A DNA stretch of 42,634 nt from Bacillota bacterium. Lineage in GTDB: Bacteria; Bacillota; Clostridia; Saccharofermentanales; Fastidiosipilaceae. This document shows positions 1-8,793 of this stretch, in pieces. The notes below the pieces were generated by a model. The model searched no databases and was not told the DNA's origin. It saw only the letters and a program-made list of their open reading frames with translations. Both the position numbers and the translations under genes were made by a program. The first letter of the stretch is position 1; each line of letters starts with the position of its first letter. The stretch is from assembly GCA_023388435.1 (NCBI GenBank), contig JAEWGG010000029.1:1-42634 (forward strand), written 5' to 3'.

Positions 1-611
1 GGCCATTTCTGATGTTTCGCAATCTGGCCCTGTACGTAGGCCTTCCAGTCCTGGTAGGTCTGGGCGATGGACCAGAAATCCCCACTGGGCTTGGAGCCTG
101 TACCGATGTCCTCAATAACACAGCCACAGAGCTCCCAGATGCGGGCCTGGGTAAAGGCGATGTTGCGGTCCCTGGCCGTCTGCTCAGGATGGGTCAGAAA
201 GCCGTAGTAGCTGGTCAGGGCCATTTCTTGACCGACATTGCCGCTTGGAATGGGAAATGGCAGGTGGTCCGCACGCTCCTCGGCCCAGTCCAGGTCGCCT
301 GTATGGGTATTGGGCTCGATGCAGAATACCGTCTCCCCCTGCATCCGATACTCCTCCAGGGGAACTCCGTCGCGGGTCCCATGCCCCGCCTGCTCCACAC
401 TGGCATAGCTGCTGGCCTCCCCAGCGTCCCGGCCATACTTCAGACCATCCGAATAAAAGTAGATACGGTAGCCTACGGAGCGCTTTTCCAGGGGGTAGTT
501 CGCGGCCCTGATACTGGTCCCGAGTCCCAGGCTGCTGGCCAGGGGGCCCAGCAGCAGGCCCAGGCTCATGAGGGCCGCAAGGCCCCGCTTCTTCACTGTT
601 CTTCGTAACAC
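1..611 (-). CDS. Thioester-domain (TED) surface adhesin, partial (5' part; continues beyond the left edge)
   Basis: Reading the minus strand from a GTG at 611 gives 203 uninterrupted codons running off the window. A strong GGAGG lies about 9 nt upstream, while the nearby ATG at 616 hits a stop after seven codons. The N-terminus has basic residues, a hydrophobic segment (about residues 11-31) and Ala-rich cleavage region, so it is a Sec signal peptide. The mature part has VFCIEPN with Cys97 and, 58 residues later, AFTQARIWEL with Gln155. This Cys plus TQxxIW pair is the signature of thioester domains (TED family) in Gram-positive adhesins, where Cys and Gln form an internal thioester that reacts covalently with host amines. 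A cell-wall-anchored, pilus-tip or repeat-bearing adhesin is expected, but the C-terminus is outside the window. The fold assignment is from motif recognition. Confidence 0.8.
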   Translation of the reverse strand, partial: MLRRTVKKRGLAALMSLGLLLGPLASSLGLGTSIRAANYPLEKRSVGYRIYFYSDGLKYGRDAGEASSYASVEQAGHGTRDGVPLEEYRMQGETVFCIEPNTHTGDLDWAEERADHLPFPIPSGNVGQEMALTSYYGFLTHPEQTARDRNIAFTQARIWELCGCVIEDIGTGSKPSGDFWSIAQTYQDWKAYVQGQIAKHQKW

Positions 612-710
612 GTCATTGATACCTCCTTCGTGTACGCTTATGCTTATTAAGACCTATCTGTCCCCTCCACAGAGGCGACAAAGCCTGACAAAAATCGACA
701 ATCGGGGCAA

Positions 711-738
711 AGAAAAGGCCGCTCAGCTGAGCGGCCTT
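711..738 (-). terminator. Intrinsic terminator after the lipoprotein gene
   Basis: Positions 715-738 are a perfect 24-nt palindrome (12-bp arms centred on CAGCTG). On the minus strand it is followed by TTTTCTTT. It lies about 60 nt past the stop codon of the lipoprotein gene and separates it from the adhesin gene. Confidence 0.8.
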
Positions 739-798
739 CCCCCGTCCTCCCGTAGGAGCACGTATGTACATTGCTTTCCTCCTAAATAAAAAATGGGC

Positions 799-1533
799 CT
801 AGTCTAAAAAGCCCAGCGACCAACCCAATACCTTCCCGTAAATATCTACCAAAGTGCCGTAGTGCAGTGGCCTAGGGTCCCCTGTCAAGAGGCTTTCCAT
901 ATTTAGCTCCTCACCCCTGGCATCGCAGGCGGCCTCTGCTGCCTCCATGCTCCCGCCGTAGTCCTCGGCAAAGAAGAGCTCACGGCCTTCCACCCAATCT
1001 CTCTGTATCCAGTAGCCTCTAACCTGAACTGCCCAGTCTGGTATCTTCGGCGCTTCCGTCGGTGCAGGCTTCGGAGCCTCAGTCGGGGGCGGAGCAGGTG
1101 CTTCTGTCGGCGGGGGCGCGGGAGCCTCGGTCTGTACAGGCTTCGGGGCCTGGGTCCTGGCGGGCGCGGGGGCCTGGACGCGGACGGGCTTTTCCTCCTC
1201 GGCGGGCGTCCAGACTTCATACGTATCCTCGGCCTGCTTCGACTGGGTCTTTTTCACTTCGGCCTTCTTGGCTTCCGTCTTTTTCTCGGTCTTCTTGGCC
1301 TCGGTCTTCTTCGTCTCCGTGGCCTTCTGGGACGTGGCCGTCGTCTTTTCTGTGGTCTTAGCCGTCGTCTTTACCGTGGTTTTCTGCGTTGTCTTGACGC
1401 TGGTCTTCGCGGGCGTCTTGAGCTGGTTCTTGTTCGCCTGCTGGCCGCAGGACGCGAGATTCAGCGTCAGAAACAGGGCCGCCAGACTTGTAGCCAGTAT
1501 GCGCTGGACCTGCTTGCTTGTATGTTTTTTCAT
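799..1533 (-). CDS. Secreted lipoprotein with Lys/Thr and Pro/Ala low-complexity stalk
   Basis: 244 residues. A type II signal peptide ends in LNLASC with the lipidated Cys at residue 29. Residues about 35-115 are repeats of KTT, KTE and KKTE; about 115-165 are repeats of PAPTQAP/PPPTEAP, a typical extended wall-spanning stalk. The last 80 residues form a small globular domain rich in Trp, Tyr and acidic residues that I do not recognise. GAGGAGG precedes the ATG by about 6 nt. It probably displays the C-terminal domain beyond the peptidoglycan. The low-complexity DNA gives long false reading frames on the other strand. Function is unknown; the neighbouring adhesin suggests a surface-protein locus. 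Confidence 0.85.
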   Translation of the reverse strand: MKKHTSKQVQRILATSLAALFLTLNLASCGQQANKNQLKTPAKTSVKTTQKTTVKTTAKTTEKTTATSQKATETKKTEAKKTEKKTEAKKAEVKKTQSKQAEDTYEVWTPAEEEKPVRVQAPAPARTQAPKPVQTEAPAPPPTEAPAPPPTEAPKPAPTEAPKIPDWAVQVRGYWIQRDWVEGRELFFAEDYGGSMEAAEAACDARGEELNMESLLTGDPRPLHYGTLVDIYGKVLGWSLGFLD

Positions 1534-1642
1534 CCTTATCCTCCTCTGGCCAATCGGCCATTTATAGGGCCCTAGCTGTCAACAGGGCCCTGCTGGGCCA
1601 GGCTTCCCTGGCTCTGTTTCACACGTGTTCCGTCTTGTGTTT

Positions 1643-1864
1643 CTAAGGTTTTGCTGTCTGCTTCTGGGCGTCCGTAGTCTCCGTAGTCTCTCCCGGACTC
1701 GGCTGTTCAGCGAATACGGCCAGATAAAAACCGTAGTCATTCTCGCCTTGATAGAGCACCCAGGCGTAGCGCTTGGCCCCCTTCAGGTTCAGCATGTCCG
1801 GAGCGTTGACTAGCTGCCGCTCGTCGAAAAGTGCGTAAAAATGGACATCTCCATAGGCCCAGAT
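1643..1864 (-). pseudogene. C-terminal gene fragment (surface-protein-like)
   Basis: The minus strand is open for 73 codons and reads as credible protein (for example KRYAWVLYQGENDYGFYLAVF) with a Thr/Glu/Gln-rich tail, ending TAG at 1643. An in-frame TAG immediately upstream (1865-1867) removes any start; the only internal ATG would leave about 55 residues, without a visible Shine-Dalgarno. The Thr/Glu-rich tail resembles the stalk of the neighbouring lipoprotein, so this may be the remnant of a related gene. No family is recognised. Confidence 0.4.
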
Positions 1865-1883
1865 CTATGGAAAACCTATGGAG
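1849..1883. repeat. Inverted repeat at the break of the gene fragment
   Basis: CTCCATAGG (1849-1857) is repeated inverted as CCTATGGAG (1875-1883), with a further CTATGG at 1865-1870 in the loop. It lies exactly where the 1643-1864 fragment loses its reading frame, so it may mark a rearrangement, or it may be a hairpin in the transcript. Confidence 0.5.
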
Positions 1884-2295
1884 AAGCCCTATATCAATCA
1901 TACACACCCTCACGTGTAAATTGGCACATCACGTGTCGTGCATAATGCCGCTCTGGCCCTGGTCGTAAGCCATAGTATGGGCCCCAGCGACCCTGCCTGC
2001 GTCGTGTAGGAGGGCCAGACAGAGTCGAAGGGGCCACGGCTGAGGTGGTCAACACAGCATTTAAGCTCATACCATACTGAGGCTGAACCTAAACATCTCA
2101 GGGTAGTCCAAAGGGACAACCCCTTGTGATAGTTGGATGCTTTTTAGGTATTTCATCCCTATCTACCCTATATTTTGCACAAGATCCCAGAATTTCGTCA
2201 AGCAACTTTTTATATAATAATTGCTTTTTTTGAGAAGAAAATACGAATTATTTTATACATTCTTGCGCCGACAGGGCAGCTTCGCTCCTTGAACG
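1884..2295. other. Intergenic stretch without a recognised gene
   Basis: I see no convincing protein gene or known RNA here. A 29-codon minus-strand ORF (2067-2156) starts with ATG after AGGG but has no recognisable product. The part about 1910-2130 is GC-rich and could fold; the part 2190-2270 is AT-rich. It could hold decayed sequence or an unrecognised RNA. Confidence 0.3.
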
Positions 2296-2333
2296 CAAAA
2301 AAGGCCAGAGTCAGAGAACTGACCGTGGCCTTA
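2296..2333 (-). terminator. Intrinsic terminator of rho
   Basis: On the minus strand an imperfect hairpin (GGCCA...TCAG / CTGA...TGGCC) is followed by TTTTTT. It lies about 25 nt past the rho stop codon. Confidence 0.8.
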
Positions 2334-2356
2334 ACGAATGCGGCTTCTCGCGTCTG

Positions 2357-4285
2357 TCAGCGCTGACGCTTAAAGGGATTGGGTCCTGGTTCTGCGGAGC
2401 TTTGTGTCCCTCCGCCACCGCCTGTCCCATTCAGCGCCGCCTCACCGAGGTTCAGGCTGTCAAAAAGCCCCTTATTCTTCAGGCTCAGGCGGAGGCGATT
2501 CACCAGATGTTGGTTGTCCACCTGGTTCGCGAGCAGGCCGAAGACCGATTCCGCCATCCCCGCCGCATCGAGCTGATTCAGTGTCTTACGCAGGGTCCAG
2601 ACCATCTCCAGCTCCTCCGGGCTCAGGAGCAGGTCCTCGCGGCGGGTCCCAGAACGCTGCATGTCGATAGCAGGGAAAATTCTCTTCTCTGCAAGCTTGC
2701 GATCCAGGTAGACTTCCATGTTACCCGTCCCCTTGAATTCCTCGAAGATCACCTCGTCCATGCGGCTGCCGGTCTCCACCAGAGCCGTCGCTACAACGGT
2801 GAGACTGCCCCCGCCTTCAATATTGCGCGCCGCACCGAAAAAGCGTTTCGGACCGTATAGGGCTCCAGGGTCGAGGCCTCCCGACAGGGTACGCCCGGTG
2901 GGATTGATGCTCAGGTTATAGGCGCGGGCCAGGCGGGTGATGGAATCGAGCAGGATGACCACATCCTCTCCCAGCTCCACAAGGCGCATGGCGCGAGCCA
3001 GGGCCAGTTCCGCAATCTTGACATGACTCTCAGGGGTCTTGTCGAAAGTTGAGTAAATCACCTCACCGCTAATCGAACGCTGCATATCCGTGACTTCTTC
3101 CGGACGCTCGTCAATGAGCAGGACCATGAGCCTTGTCTCTGGATTATTCTGGCTGATGGCGTTGGCAATTTTTTTCAAAAGTATCGTTTTACCAGCCTTC
3201 GGGGGTGAAACAATCATACCGCGCTGACCCTTACCAATCGGACAGAAGAGGTCAATAATACGTGTTGCGTACTCCTTCTGCCTGGTTTCCAGGCGCAGGC
3301 GCTCATCGGGATAGATGGGCGTCAAGCGGTCAAAATGGGGGCGATACAGACCCTTGTCCACCGTGCGCCCGTTGCAGAAGCGCACAAAGGAAACCGCCTG
3401 GTAGCGGTCATTCTCGCGCTGTGGACGGGAGGGGCCTTCAATAAGGTCTCCCTCTCTCAGGCCGAAGCGGCGGATAAACTGGGGGGCGAGGTAGCTGTCT
3501 TTTGGCCCCTGCATGTAATTTTCGCAGCGCAGGAAGCCGTAGCCCTCGGGCATCAGTTCCAGAACTCCATAGACCTCCCTGTCACGGCGGTCTTCCCGCT
3601 CAGTCTCGCCCTGCTTCTCCGCATTTTCTTGAAGCTGCTCCAGGTCCTCTTTCCCCGGCTCCTGCACTTCCTCTGCCGAGCTCCCCTCAAGCTCGGTCTC
3701 CTCCTCGTCATTCTGGAAACCGCGGCGGCGCCGTTTGCTGTGGCGCAGGGCGGGCTCCTTCTCCTTCTTGACTCGGACCTTCCTGCCAGGCTGCTTAGCG
3801 CTTGGTTTATCTGCCGGCTTGTCCGCTGACCTGTCTGTCGCCTTGTCGTCCGACTTGTCGCCCTGTTTATCTGCCGGCTTGCCCACTGGCTTGTCGGCCG
3901 CTTTATTACGCGTGGCGGCCTGCTCCTCCAGCACTTCGGACGGCCGTATTTTCTGGGTCTCAGCCTGCTCTCCCACGGCTGCACCCTCTTTCTTGCGCAG
4001 GGCACGCACGGGCTTGGTAGCTCCTGAGACTCGCTGGTCCTGGCCCTCGCCTGAGTGCACCTCAGTCACCGCCAGGCCCTCAGGCTTGCGTGGTTGACGA
4101 CCGCGACCCCGGGAAACCTGGGGGAGCTCTTCCCCGCGGGCGGCCCGCTGGCTGAAGTCCTCCAACTTGGCGATGAGTTCCTTCTTGGTCATACGGGCGG
4201 CCTCGCCGACCTTCAGCACATTGGTCAGGCGCACGATATCTAAGAGATCCGCCTTCGTCTTAGACTGGAAATTTCCGAAATCCAT
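2357..4285 (-). CDS. rho: Transcription termination factor Rho
   Basis: 642 residues; hexameric RNA helicase that terminates transcription. Residues 1-50 are the Rho_N SAP-like helical domain (DLLDIVRLTNVLKVGEAAR). About 52-230 are a charged, low-complexity insertion with repeats such as KPADKQGDKSDDK and Arg-rich clusters. About 237-311 form the RNA-binding cold-shock domain (YGVLELMPEGYGFLR). The ATPase domain has Walker A (SPPKAGKT, near residue 360), Walker B (VVILLDSITRLARAYN), the Q-loop/R-loop segment FKGTGNMEV and arginine-finger region. E. coli Rho has 419 residues; the difference is essentially the insertion. Such insertions are known in high-GC Gram-positives and some other lineages and can bind RNA or phase-separate. 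Start ATG is supported by the upstream promoter and by the conserved N-terminus. Confidence 0.97.
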   Translation of the reverse strand: MDFGNFQSKTKADLLDIVRLTNVLKVGEAARMTKKELIAKLEDFSQRAARGEELPQVSRGRGRQPRKPEGLAVTEVHSGEGQDQRVSGATKPVRALRKKEGAAVGEQAETQKIRPSEVLEEQAATRNKAADKPVGKPADKQGDKSDDKATDRSADKPADKPSAKQPGRKVRVKKEKEPALRHSKRRRRGFQNDEEETELEGSSAEEVQEPGKEDLEQLQENAEKQGETEREDRRDREVYGVLELMPEGYGFLRCENYMQGPKDSYLAPQFIRRFGLREGDLIEGPSRPQRENDRYQAVSFVRFCNGRTVDKGLYRPHFDRLTPIYPDERLRLETRQKEYATRIIDLFCPIGKGQRGMIVSPPKAGKTILLKKIANAISQNNPETRLMVLLIDERPEEVTDMQRSISGEVIYSTFDKTPESHVKIAELALARAMRLVELGEDVVILLDSITRLARAYNLSINPTGRTLSGGLDPGALYGPKRFFGAARNIEGGGSLTVVATALVETGSRMDEVIFEEFKGTGNMEVYLDRKLAEKRIFPAIDMQRSGTRREDLLLSPEELEMVWTLRKTLNQLDAAGMAESVFGLLANQVDNQHLVNRLRLSLKNKGLFDSLNLGEAALNGTGGGGGTQSSAEPGPNPFKRQR

Positions 4286-4348
4286 GAATACCTCAAGATG
4301 GGAGACGCAGGCCTCTGGAGACCTGCAAGAAAAATGTAATCTGCTTGC

Positions 4349-4377
4349 ATTCTAGGCCATGCCTAAATGATCGTCAA
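4349..4377 (-). promoter_or_regulatory. Sigma-A type promoter for rho
   Basis: Minus strand: TTGACG (4377-4372), 17-nt spacer, TAGAAT (4354-4349). It would give a leader of about 55-60 nt before the rho ATG. Confidence 0.7.
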
Positions 4378-4389
4378 GGCCAGCCGCTT

Positions 4390-6141
4390 TCAGTCTCTAA
4401 ACTGTAGGGAGTAGAGCCGCGCGTAGAGTCCATCCCTGGCCAGGAGTTCCTGATGCGTGCCCCGTTCCTGCAGGCCCTGCTCCGTCAGAACCAGGATCTC
4501 ATCCGCATCGCGAATGGTTGAGAGACGGTGGGCGATGACCAGACTGGTACGGTTCTGGGCCAGCTCATGGAGGGAGTCTTGTATCAGAATCTCGGACTCA
4601 TTATCGAGGGCCGAGGTCGCCTCATCCAGAATAAGTATGGGCGGGTTCATCAAAAAGACGCGGGCAATGCTGATACGCTGCTTTTGTCCCCCCGAAAAAC
4701 GGACTCCCCGCTCGCCCATCATGGTTTCATAGCCCTCAGGCAGGCTCATGATGAAATCATGGATATGGGCCTTGCGGGCCGCCTCTTGAATCTCTTCCAG
4801 GCTGGCCTCAGGAGCTCCGTAGGCGATATTGTCACGAACACTGGCATTGAAAATATAGACATCCTGCTGAACCACACCAATATTGGCCCGCAGCGACTGC
4901 AAGCTGTAGTCCCTCAAATCGCGGCCATCAATCTCAATACAGCCTCCGCTGACGTCATAGAAGCGCGGGATGAGGGAACAGATCGTGGACTTCCCCGCCC
5001 CAGAAGGGCCGACCAGGGCGACGGTACGGCGGGCCGGTATCTCCAGATTCAGATTCTGGAGCACGGGGCCATCCTCCTCCTTATAGGTAAAGTCCACCGC
5101 ACGGAAGGAGATATGCCCATCCAGCTTACCCGCCTCAATGGCCCCTGGGCGGTCCTGTACATCCGGATGTGTATCCAGAATCTCCAGCATGCGCTCGAAG
5201 CCAGTCTTCCCCCTCTGGAGCTGCTCGTTGAAGTTGACAATTTTCTTGATAGGATCGAGGAAGGTCCCGATGTACAGCAGGTAGACAATGACATCCACGC
5301 CGTCCATCCTCCCCTGAAGCACCGAGAGGCCGCCCACGAGCACAACTGCCAGGTACATGAAGCCCTGGAGGAGGACATTGCTTGAGGCGTACTGACCCAT
5401 GACCATGTAGTTCCGAGCCTTGGAGCGCAGGAATTCCTCATTGCCCTTGCGGAACTTCTGCTGCTCCACGGCTTCATTGCCGAAACTCTGCACGGTGCGA
5501 ATGCCGGAGAAGCTGTCCTGAACAATGGCGTTGACCTGGGCAATCTTGCGGCGATTATCCATAAATGTCCGGCGCATCTTGCTACTAAAATAGCGCAGGA
5601 AGAAGAACATCAGGACCGAGACAATAAAAAGCACAAGGGTCATTGGCACGTCGATCATGATCAGGATGATGAAAGCTCCTGTAAACTGTAGGGCCGCAGT
5701 CCAGAAATTCTCAGGACCGTGGTGGGCCAGCTCCGAGATGTCCGCCAGATCGGAGACCACACGGCTCATCATCTGGCCCGTGTCCCCCTGGTCAAAATAG
5801 GAAAAGGACAGCATTTCCATATGGTTGAAGAGCTGCTGGCGCATGTCCGTCTCCATTTTCGCCCCCATAATATGTCCCCAGGATGAGACCACGTAGGAGG
5901 ACAGGGCCTGGACCAGATACAAGAGGAAAAGACCGCAGGAGACCAGAAGGATCTGCTGAAACATTGCGGCCTTATCGCCCATTCTCAGGACATTGTTGAG
6001 GAGATGGCGGACCAGCAGGGGCATGCCGAGGGCCGCCAGGGCGTTGATGCTCACGAAGAGCATGTCCAGGAAAAAGAGGCCCTTATAGGGGATGTAGTAC
6101 GAGATGAAACGCCGGAGGCTACTTTTCTTATCTGTCTGCAT
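4390..6141 (-). CDS. ABC exporter, fused membrane and ATPase domains (MsbA/MDR type half-transporter)
   Basis: 583 residues from the ATG at 6141, which has GAAAGGA 5 nt upstream; an in-frame TTG 13 codons earlier has no such site. Six membrane segments lie in residues about 15-310. The ATPase domain has Walker A GPSGAGKST (about residue 380), Q-loop VVQQDVYIF, signature SGGQKQR, Walker B ILILDEATSALD and the H-loop IAHRLSTI. It should work as a homodimer exporting lipids, drugs or peptides. The next gene upstream is a Wzx-like flippase on the same strand, 54 nt away, so envelope-lipid export is possible, but the substrate cannot be read from sequence. Confidence 0.92.
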   Translation of the reverse strand: MQTDKKSSLRRFISYYIPYKGLFFLDMLFVSINALAALGMPLLVRHLLNNVLRMGDKAAMFQQILLVSCGLFLLYLVQALSSYVVSSWGHIMGAKMETDMRQQLFNHMEMLSFSYFDQGDTGQMMSRVVSDLADISELAHHGPENFWTAALQFTGAFIILIMIDVPMTLVLFIVSVLMFFFLRYFSSKMRRTFMDNRRKIAQVNAIVQDSFSGIRTVQSFGNEAVEQQKFRKGNEEFLRSKARNYMVMGQYASSNVLLQGFMYLAVVLVGGLSVLQGRMDGVDVIVYLLYIGTFLDPIKKIVNFNEQLQRGKTGFERMLEILDTHPDVQDRPGAIEAGKLDGHISFRAVDFTYKEEDGPVLQNLNLEIPARRTVALVGPSGAGKSTICSLIPRFYDVSGGCIEIDGRDLRDYSLQSLRANIGVVQQDVYIFNASVRDNIAYGAPEASLEEIQEAARKAHIHDFIMSLPEGYETMMGERGVRFSGGQKQRISIARVFLMNPPILILDEATSALDNESEILIQDSLHELAQNRTSLVIAHRLSTIRDADEILVLTEQGLQERGTHQELLARDGLYARLYSLQFRD

Positions 6142-6195
6142 ACGAATCCTTTCACTTGCTGTGGACGATTTGTGTGGCAAGCCTTCGCCCCTGTC

Positions 6196-7629
6196 TCAGC
6201 TCCTCCGCCGCAGTCGACCCAGCAGGAGTCCCAGCAATTCCTGGAGGAGCTGGCGCTCGAAAAGCAGGTAGGCCAGGCTCAGCAGGGCATAGGACAGGGC
6301 CCCCATCCAGCCCCCCAGGCCATACTGACTGAGCACAAAGGCCGCCGCAATCAGCAGCTCCAGCAGGTTCCGACCAAGCTGGAAGTCCCCGCTCACCCGG
6401 CTGAGATAGTACTCGCTGATCAGACTGCGGAAGGCGATACTCACAAGTAAAGAGAGGACTACGAAGAAGAGATTGGCAAAGACCCGGGCCCCAAGCCAGA
6501 GCAGGAGGCCGCAGAGGGCCAGGGACAGCAGATTCGCCTTGAGAATATCTCGCTCACGGCGATAATTCTTTAAGAAGGTGTTGGTCAGCAGCTGATTTTT
6601 ACTCTCGAAAATGCACACAGGAAAGAGTATGGCCATGTACACGATGCCGGGACTGTAGCGCGGAAGCCAGAAATTCGCAAAGCAGCGCAGGGGGAAGTAG
6701 ACATTGAGACCGAGGACCAGTATCAGGATCAGAATGCGGCGACTCCGCATATAGAGGCGGCGATTCCGCTCCTCTTCCTGGCCGCGGATGAAGGGCAGGA
6801 GCACCAGGGCGAGGGCGTTGATAAAAATCATCAGAAAGTTCGACAATGAGAGCGTCAGGGCGATGCGGCTGTACGTCTGTATCCCCCACTGGCCCTTAAT
6901 CACCAGCTGGTTCAGGCCGATCAGCAGGCTGGAGCTAATTGTGGCCAGCATCAGGCTCATGCCGCTCAGGATATCCGCCTTGACTTCCCCCTTCAGCTGG
7001 GCCCAGGGGAGGCTGGCCTGGACTACCAGGTCACGGCCCATGTAGACGGCCACGAAGAGGGCGACGACCTTGGCCCCTATGTCAATAGCGATCAGCTGAT
7101 GGAAGCTCTGGCCTTTCAAAAAGGCAAAGGCCAGGGCACCGAGCAAAAAGAGCAGGCGTTCAAAGACGATGATCAGGGCGTTCTCCCGAAAACGGGCCAG
7201 GGCCTGCCAGCCAAACTGAATGAAGACCCGGGGGATGCTGAAGAGGGTGGCCAGGCCCGTCAGGGCGAGGATGTCCGCCCGTCCCTGGACTGCGCTGTAG
7301 TACAGGGCGCTGAGCAGACAGAAGCAGGCCGCCAGGAAACAGGCCAGGCGAAAGAGGCCTGAAAAAAGCCCCGCCGCCAGGTCCGTGGCACGCTCTCCGC
7401 TGTGGCGCAGATAAAAGCCATCCGCCAGCCCCAGGTGCACGAAGCTCGTGTAGGAACAGTAGAGCAGATAGAGCTGCCAGTAGCCGTAGCGCTCGACGCC
7501 CATCCCCCGAGAGAGAAAGAAGACCATGAGGACGGAGACCAGCATGGACACAATGTTGGCGGAGAAAGTCAGGGAAAAATTGCGCAGCAGGCCGCTACGT
7601 CCCGCCCCCTGTTGCAGTTCAGCAGCCAT
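6196..7629 (-). CDS. Polysaccharide/oligosaccharide flippase-like membrane protein (Wzx/PST family)
   Basis: 477 residues with about 12-14 hydrophobic segments and short charged loops. The N-terminal pattern (LLRNFSLTFSANIVSMLVSV...MGVERYGYWQLYLLY) is typical of MOP-superfamily polysaccharide flippases, which move undecaprenyl-linked sugars across the membrane. AGAGGT lies about 6 nt before the ATG. No glycosyltransferases are adjacent, so it is an orphan flippase; a peptidoglycan-lipid or teichoic-type role cannot be excluded. The C-terminus is Arg-rich. Confidence 0.8.
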   Translation of the reverse strand: MAAELQQGAGRSGLLRNFSLTFSANIVSMLVSVLMVFFLSRGMGVERYGYWQLYLLYCSYTSFVHLGLADGFYLRHSGERATDLAAGLFSGLFRLACFLAACFCLLSALYYSAVQGRADILALTGLATLFSIPRVFIQFGWQALARFRENALIIVFERLLFLLGALAFAFLKGQSFHQLIAIDIGAKVVALFVAVYMGRDLVVQASLPWAQLKGEVKADILSGMSLMLATISSSLLIGLNQLVIKGQWGIQTYSRIALTLSLSNFLMIFINALALVLLPFIRGQEEERNRRLYMRSRRILILILVLGLNVYFPLRCFANFWLPRYSPGIVYMAILFPVCIFESKNQLLTNTFLKNYRRERDILKANLLSLALCGLLLWLGARVFANLFFVVLSLLVSIAFRSLISEYYLSRVSGDFQLGRNLLELLIAAAFVLSQYGLGGWMGALSYALLSLAYLLFERQLLQELLGLLLGRLRRRS

Positions 7630-7748
7630 AAACTACACCTCTCGTTGTCGGTACACATGTAGAAAATTCAAGAAACATTGTGATTCATAATAGCATAGGC
7701 GCTGAGGGCCAGGCAGAAAAATTTTTCTCTTTTTTACGGGCTACCCTC

Positions 7749-7777
7749 TTGTCAGCAGCAGATAGTCCTGCTATACT
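7749..7777 (+). promoter_or_regulatory. Promoter for tRNA-Gln
   Basis: TTGTCA (7749-7754), exact 17-nt spacer, TATACT (7772-7777). Transcription would start about 20 nt before the mature tRNA. Confidence 0.8.
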
Positions 7778-7805
7778 GTCTCTTGTTGGCGAAACGGCCA
7801 GCCTT

Positions 7806-7879
7806 TGCCGATTAGTGTAATGGTAGCACACCTGACTCTGGATCAGTTTGTGAGGGTTCGAATCCTTCATCGGCAGCCA
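7806..7879 (+). tRNA. tRNA-Gln(CTG)
   Basis: A full cloverleaf: a perfect 7-bp acceptor stem (TGCCGAT with ATCGGCA), discriminator G and encoded CCA at 7877-7879. The D arm contains TAATGGTA and the T arm GGTTCGAATCC. The 7-nt anticodon loop CTCTGGA places CTG at 34-36, reading CAG (Gln). The outermost anticodon-stem pair is a mismatch (C-T). It is a lone tRNA, flanked by its own promoter and terminator. Confidence 0.93.
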
Positions 7880-7881
7880 GT

Positions 7882-7918
7882 AATCCGATGTAGTACATGG
7901 TACTACATCGGATTTTTT
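7882..7918 (+). terminator. Intrinsic terminator of tRNA-Gln
   Basis: A perfect 15-bp stem (7882-7896 with 7900-7914) and a 3-nt loop, followed by a T run. It starts 3 nt after the tRNA CCA end. Confidence 0.9.
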
Positions 7919-7978
7919 CTTTTCGCTGGAAATTATCATTTCCTAACCCTGGAAACTACAAGCAGGAGGACGACGGCT

Positions 7979-8761
7979 ATGGACTGGAACGTGGTGTGCG
8001 GAATTCTGATTCCCTTTTTAGGGACCAGCCTTGGCGCGGCCTGCGTCTTTTTCATGCGCCAGAAATTGAACCCTCTGGTTCAGCGCTCTCTGACGGGCTT
8101 CGCCGCGGGTGTCATGGTCGCCGCCTCCGTCTGGAGCCTCCTCCTCCCCGCCCTGGACCTCTCCCAGCACATGGGTTCCTGGTCCTTTGTACCCGCCCTG
8201 GTGGGCTTCCTGGCCGGCATGGGCTTCCTGCTCCTGCTGGACCATCTGATTCCCCACCTGCACATGGGCAGTGAGAAGGCGGAGGGCCCCCACGTCCAAC
8301 TGAAAAAGACGACCATGCTGGTTCTGGCGGTGACCCTCCACAACATCCCGGAGGGCATGGCCGTGGGCATCGTCTACGCCGCCTTCGCCTCCGGTCAGAG
8401 TGAGATTACAGCCCTGGGCGCCCTGGCCCTCTCCCTCGGCATCGCCATCCAGAACTTCCCGGAGGGGGCCATCATCTCCATGCCCCTCAAGGCGACGGGC
8501 CTCAGCCGGGGGAAGTCCTTCTACTACGGCGTAGTATCCGGTGTTGTGGAGCCTGTGGCCGCCCTCATCACCATACTCGCCTCCGGCCTGATCCTGCCCA
8601 TACTCCCCTACCTGCTGAGCTTCGCCGCGGGCGCCATGATCTATGTGGTGGTCGAGGAACTGATTCCTGAGATGTCCGAGGGTGAGCACTCCAATATGGG
8701 TACCATCTGCTTCGCCCTGGGCTTTGCGCTGATGATGGTCCTCGATGTGGCCCTGGGCTGA
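7979..8761 (+). CDS. ZIP-family divalent metal transporter (ZupT-like)
   Basis: 260 residues, about eight membrane segments. The ATG at 7979 follows AGGAGG. Metal-site motifs are HNIPEG in segment 4 and QNFPEG in segment 5, the paired signature of ZIP transporters of the GufA/ZupT branch, which import zinc and related divalent metals. The loop between segments 3 and 4 holds a His-rich PHLHMG patch, a known metal-sensing position. It stands alone between the tRNA terminator and a convergent terminator shared with the HU gene. Substrate among Zn, Fe and Mn cannot be told. Confidence 0.9.
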   Translation: MDWNVVCGILIPFLGTSLGAACVFFMRQKLNPLVQRSLTGFAAGVMVAASVWSLLLPALDLSQHMGSWSFVPALVGFLAGMGFLLLLDHLIPHLHMGSEKAEGPHVQLKKTTMLVLAVTLHNIPEGMAVGIVYAAFASGQSEITALGALALSLGIAIQNFPEGAIISMPLKATGLSRGKSFYYGVVSGVVEPVAALITILASGLILPILPYLLSFAAGAMIYVVVEELIPEMSEGEHSNMGTICFALGFALMMVLDVALG

Positions 8762-8793
8762 GGCGTCCAATTCGGCCTTCCCTTAATATAAAA

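Noticed and set aside
12..608. 198-codon plus-strand ORF at the left edge
   Set aside because: It is antisense to the adhesin gene, which has a Shine-Dalgarno, signal peptide and thioester motifs; the plus-strand product has none.
1900..2150. Known structured RNA (tmRNA, RNase P, 6S) in the GC-rich gap before rho
   Set aside because: No diagnostic motif of these RNAs was found on either strand.
4528..5385. 285-codon plus-strand ORF
   Set aside because: Antisense of the ABC exporter's ATPase part; no ribosome site or motif.
8018..8770. 250-codon minus-strand ORF
   Set aside because: Antisense of the ZIP transporter gene.
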